Shown piece after piece: positions 5,597 through 8,225 of a stretch of 8,225 nucleotides of DNA. How positions within the stretch are numbered: position 1 is the stretch's first letter; every line of letters begins with the position of its first letter. Position numbers and translations under genes: made by a program. The notes under the pieces are model-generated. The model was not told the origin of the DNA. It searched no databases and saw only the letters and a list, made by a program, of their open reading frames with translations. Source of the DNA: JBLHKE01 sp047619485 (GTDB taxonomy: Bacteria; Verrucomicrobiota; Verrucomicrobiia; Verrucomicrobiales; DEV007); NCBI GenBank assembly GCA_047619485.1, contig JBLHKE010000330.1, positions 1-8,225 of the forward strand, read 5' to 3'.

Positions 5597-6739
5597 ATGA
5601 ATCTGAAAACCACCTTCCTCGCACTTTTGCTCGCGGCCCACGCATCAGCTCAAGATCTCCCCAACGTCCTTGGCACCCCAGCTGCGGCAAGCAAGGAGGA
5701 GTGGCTTAAAACCCAGAGACCCAAAACGCTCGAGCTCTTCAAGGAGAACATTTTCGGACGCGACCCCATTGGAAAGCCCGAGAACCTCAGCTTCAAGATC
5801 ATCGAAGAAGACCCCACCGCCATGGATGGCATGGCAACTTTAAGAATCGTTGAGATCTCCTTCTCCGGAGCCGGAGGCGACGGAAAGTTCAAGCTCATCG
5901 CCTTCATCCCCAACAAGGCAAAGAAGCCCGCTCCCGGATATCTCCTCATCTGCAACCGGGACCGCGAAAACATCGATCCCACCCGTAAAAAGAAGGACGA
6001 CTTCTGGCCCGCCGAAACCATCGTCTCACGAGGCTACGTCGCCGCCACCTTCCACAACTCGGAGCTAAGCACCGACTCCAATCTAAACTTCGACAATGGC
6101 GTGCACAAGGTCTTCGACCAATACCCGGGCAAACGTCCCGGCGACGCCTGGGCCACCATCGCAGGCTGGGCCTGGGGGGCCTCACGCGTGCTCGATTATT
6201 TCGAAAGCACTCCTGATGTCGACGCTTCAAAAATCGCCGTCATCGGTCACTCACGCGGGGGCAAGACCTCCCTCTGGGCAGGCGCAACCGACCAGCGATT
6301 CGCCCTCACCATCTCCAACAACTCAGGCTGCACCGGAGCGGCCCTAGCCCGACGTCGCAAGGGAGAATTAGTCGCTCGCATTAACAAGTCCTTCCCACAT
6401 TGGTTCTGCGGGAACTACAAAAAATACAACGACAAGGAAAACACCCTCCCCGTCGACCAACATCAGCTCATCGCCCTCATCGCACCCCGTGCTGTTTACG
6501 TCGCCAGCGCATCTAAAGATGCCTGGGCCGATCCCGAGGGAGAATTCCTTGCAGCGGTCCATGCCGAACCGGTCTACCAACTCTTCGGCCTCAAAGGCCT
6601 CGGCACCAAAACGATGCCCGCAAATGACTCCCCCCTCCAAAGTGGATCCATCGGTTACCATGTTCGTTCCGGAAAACACGATCTCACCGAATACGACTGG
6701 GAGCAATATCTCAACTTTGGCGACATCCATCTCAAGTAA
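5597..6739 (+). CDS. CE15-family glucuronoyl esterase-like secreted alpha/beta hydrolase
   Basis: An exported esterase of the bacterial CE15 type, which typically cleaves ester links between 4-O-methyl-glucuronic acid on xylan and lignin alcohols, or related glucuronate esters. The start at 5597 gives 380 residues and a clear Sec signal peptide (MNLKTTFLALLLAAHASA, then QD), so the upstream in-frame ATG at 5576 is rejected. The nucleophile is Ser219 in GHSRGGK. The acid is probably Asp308 (VASASKDAWADPEGEF) and the base His361 (GYHVRSGKHDL). At the canonical Glu position, 23 residues after Ser, there is Asn242 (TISNNSG). This fits CE15 members that take their acid from the later loop: spacing Ser+89 matches Asp356 of Opitutus terrae OtCE15A as I recall it. 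Other family signatures are RRRKGE, FPHWFC, LPVDQHQLIALIAPRAVYVA. It begins 2 bases after the DUF1553 stop and ends 14 before the DUF1501 ATG, so it lies in an operon. No strong Shine-Dalgarno is seen, suggesting translational coupling. Substrate is inferred. Confidence 0.9.
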   Translation: MNLKTTFLALLLAAHASAQDLPNVLGTPAAASKEEWLKTQRPKTLELFKENIFGRDPIGKPENLSFKIIEEDPTAMDGMATLRIVEISFSGAGGDGKFKLIAFIPNKAKKPAPGYLLICNRDRENIDPTRKKKDDFWPAETIVSRGYVAATFHNSELSTDSNLNFDNGVHKVFDQYPGKRPGDAWATIAGWAWGASRVLDYFESTPDVDASKIAVIGHSRGGKTSLWAGATDQRFALTISNNSGCTGAALARRRKGELVARINKSFPHWFCGNYKKYNDKENTLPVDQHQLIALIAPRAVYVASASKDAWADPEGEFLAAVHAEPVYQLFGLKGLGTKTMPANDSPLQSGSIGYHVRSGKHDLTEYDWEQYLNFGDIHLK

Positions 6740-6753
6740 GTAAAGGGCACCTC

Positions 6754-6967
6754 ATGAATCGTCGACACCTCCTCTCTGCTTCCGCCCTGGCCTCCCTTTC
6801 AGGAGCGTCTCTCGGAGACACTCAGATCACCTCGCCCAAAGGAAAGGCCGAACACTGGATCCTCATCTGGCTCGGCGGCGGCATGTCCCAGATCGACACC
6901 TTTCTCCCTCTCTCCGCTCCGATCCAAAGGCGGCTTCAAAGCCCTCCCGCCAAAAGCAAATTCCTAG
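6754..6967 (+). pseudogene. DUF1501 protein, N-terminal fragment only
   Basis: The first 50 residues are a good DUF1501 (sulfatase-like fold) start: MNRRHLLSASALASLSG, with a twin-arginine-like RRxLL export signal, then GKAEHWILIWLGGGMSQIDTF, the family's hallmark first metal-site region. Just after IDTF (about base 6903) the reading is disturbed by a pyrimidine-rich stretch (CTCCCTCTCTCCG). Family-like sequence (GGFKALP) reappears in the +1 frame around 6929-6949 before everything stops at the repeat ending CCTAG (6967). Full-length family members are usually 400-500 residues, so most of the gene is gone. The original frame happens to read on to a stop at 6979-6981, overlapping the next gene. 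It lies 14 bases after the esterase with AAAGGG upstream as a possible ribosome site. Its natural partner is the DUF1549/DUF1553 gene upstream. Confidence 0.85.
6903..6967 (+). repeat. Copy C of the CCTAG-ending repeat
   Basis: The last 16 bases (AAAAGCAAATTCCTAG, 6952-6967) are identical to 1325-1340, with weaker gapped similarity upstream (CCTTTCT, CTCCGATCC, GCGGC). After CTAG the sequence continues CATTAAATGAA, similar to CAATTAATCAA after copy B. The repeat marks the point where DUF1501 coding ends and an unrelated gene starts 7 bases later. Confidence 0.6.
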
Positions 6968-6973
6968 CATTAA

Positions 6974-8225
6974 ATGAATAGCGCCAACACCATTTGGGAC
7001 AAATTCATTGGCGGCACGTTCCGGTTCTTTGTGGCATGCGGATTATTATTTGCATCAGCGGCAATTCCGACTCTCGCCGTCGACCCTCTTCTTGATCCAA
7101 AGCCGGCAGTCGTTTCAAAATTAAAAGCCCTTCAACCCAATCGCGGCGTGCGGCTCGGCAATGCCTCAATCCTTGGCGATTTCAATGCAACCGCCCGTCA
7201 ATATGATCTTCATAAAACCGGGCCACGTGGGCGAGATTTCACAATCAAGATGTGCTGGGCTCAAGATCGAAAGCGCGTGCTGTACTGTGGGGCAAACCAC
7301 GCGGTGCCGCATCGAATCAATGATGTTTGGGAATTTGACCTGCCTTCGCTTACCTGGTTCATGCTCTATGCCCCCGATCTGCCACGCGGGTATACCGATT
7401 TGGGCAAAGACCAATCTGACGTTGAATTTAAAAACGGCATCCTCATCACCAAGCGTGGTGGACCCGCGATCATTGCGCACACTTGGTGGGGTTTAACTTA
7501 TGATCCCCAACGCCAATCACTTCTGTTCATGAATACATGGGTGACCAAAAAGCAAGATGCGGTTGCCAAGCTTGGGGGCGACCCCGCCAAGCTATACAAA
7601 GGCCCGCCGTTGTGGGGTTTTTCACCGGGCGAACGAAAGTGGAAGCCTTTTAAATCGCCCAAGCCTTACCCCAAAGCAATTTTTGGAGGCATGCTCGAAT
7701 ACATCCCCGATTTGGGTGGCAGTATTTGGCATACCAACAACTGGCAAATGCGATCTACATGGCTGCACGACTTTCAAAAAGACACATGGCGTAATTTGGA
7801 CGCGAACAGCGGCGGCAAGGCTTTCGAAAATGAATCGCCTGAGCCCGAGCAGATTGGCTATTACGACCCCAAGCGAAAAATCATGGTGGTGCATCGCCAT
7901 TTCAGCACGCATCACTACGATCCAAATAAAAACAAATGGACCAAAGTATGGGCCGGTAACAAAGAGGATGGGCGCACGCCCTATGGTCACGATGCGCGAT
8001 CGGTTTTTTATCACGATCCCGCAAGCGGCCATGGTCTGCTCGTGCAGTTTCAGACCAACACGCTCTGGGCCTACAACCCGGACGATCACGCATGGATCAA
8101 GCTCGCCCCACAAGGCGAGCCCATGCCCAATGGTGGCAAACGCTTGGCTTATGTTGATCCAGCGATGAACGTGTTGGTGGTGATCGACAAAACCGAAGTT
8201 TGGGCCTATCGATACCGATCCAACC
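6974..8225 (+). CDS. Secreted kelch-like beta-propeller protein, partial at right edge
   Basis: The frame opens at ATG 6974 and stays open for 417 codons to the window edge. Residues 1 to about 36 form a signal peptide with a long N-region (MNSANTIWDKFIGG), a hydrophobic core (FRFFVACGLLFASAAIP) and TLAVD near the cleavage site. The rest is rich in Trp, Tyr, Gly and His, with kelch/galactose-oxidase-like blade motifs. These are INDVWEFDLPSLTW (115-128), STWLHDFQKDTWRNLD (261-276), HHYDPNKNKWTKVW (313-326), NTLWAYNPDDHAWIKL (362-377) and TEVWAYRYR (407-415). Such propellers bind ligands or carbohydrate, or act as oxidases; no copper-site residues could be assigned here, so I give no enzyme function. 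No Shine-Dalgarno is seen: the bases before the ATG are the repeat CTAGCATTAA. The gene therefore has no visible native leader, and its 5' end may itself be a recombination product. It shares strand, but no obvious history, with the operon before it. Confidence 0.8.
   Translation, partial: MNSANTIWDKFIGGTFRFFVACGLLFASAAIPTLAVDPLLDPKPAVVSKLKALQPNRGVRLGNASILGDFNATARQYDLHKTGPRGRDFTIKMCWAQDRKRVLYCGANHAVPHRINDVWEFDLPSLTWFMLYAPDLPRGYTDLGKDQSDVEFKNGILITKRGGPAIIAHTWWGLTYDPQRQSLLFMNTWVTKKQDAVAKLGGDPAKLYKGPPLWGFSPGERKWKPFKSPKPYPKAIFGGMLEYIPDLGGSIWHTNNWQMRSTWLHDFQKDTWRNLDANSGGKAFENESPEPEQIGYYDPKRKIMVVHRHFSTHHYDPNKNKWTKVWAGNKEDGRTPYGHDARSVFYHDPASGHGLLVQFQTNTLWAYNPDDHAWIKLAPQGEPMPNGGKRLAYVDPAMNVLVVIDKTEVWAYRYRSN

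Noticed and set aside
7557..8168. Alternative plus-strand frame of 203 codons, and an antisense frame at 7622-8113
   Set aside because: Both overlap the kelch-like gene, whose repeated W/Y blade motifs and signal peptide make it the credible frame.
1..8225. CRISPR arrays, tRNA or rRNA genes, retron or phage-defence modules
   Set aside because: No regularly spaced repeats, cloverleaf or rRNA-like sequence, reverse transcriptase or nuclease genes were found.

Overview
The window looks like accessory DNA from a member of the PVC superphylum, most likely Verrucomicrobiota and less likely Planctomycetota. The evidence is a DUF1549/DUF1553 cytochrome-type gene (PSD1 type) and a DUF1501 gene, a partnership expanded in these phyla, together with a bacterial CE15 glucuronoyl-esterase homologue, a secreted protein with a verrucomicrobial-looking C-terminal domain, and two transposase types common in these genomes. 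This placement is by protein character only; no marker gene is present.

Layout, left to right. (1) 1-907, minus: an rve/DDE transposase, cut by the left edge, with a possible element end near 987-997. (2) 908-1466: no intact gene. It holds a faint coding remnant, one copy of a short repeat ending in CTAG (1272-1340), and directly after it a 42-bp inverted-repeat insert bounded by CTAG on both sides. (3) 1467-2522, minus: an intact secreted protein of unknown function. (4) 2523-2842: its leader region, then a strong hairpin terminator pointing leftward. (5) 2843-4090: a complete ISL3-family insertion sequence with 26-bp perfect terminal inverted repeats, a frameshifted transposase and no target-site duplication. 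(6) 4103-5594, plus: the 3' two-thirds or so of a DUF1549/DUF1553 gene, which lacks its start and is frameshifted in a run of seven C. (7) 5597-6739, plus: an intact CE15-like esterase. (8) 6754-6967, plus: the first part of a DUF1501 gene, cut off at a second copy of the CTAG-ending repeat. (9) 6974-8225, plus: a secreted kelch-like beta-propeller gene running off the right edge.

The PSD1-type, esterase and DUF1501 genes run in one direction with gaps of 2 and 14 bases, so they once formed an operon. The likely theme is breakdown of plant-type or algal polysaccharides carrying glucuronic acid esters. Only the esterase is still intact. The most unusual feature is that the operon remnant (about 4103-6967) is cut at both ends inside genes at a similar sequence (TCCTAGCA). 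A third, more complete copy of that sequence lies near 1325-1390 and appears to carry a 42-bp insert with a CTAG duplication. Together with an IS lacking its target duplication, this shows a heavily rearranged locus, possibly built by a CTAG-associated recombination or transposition process.
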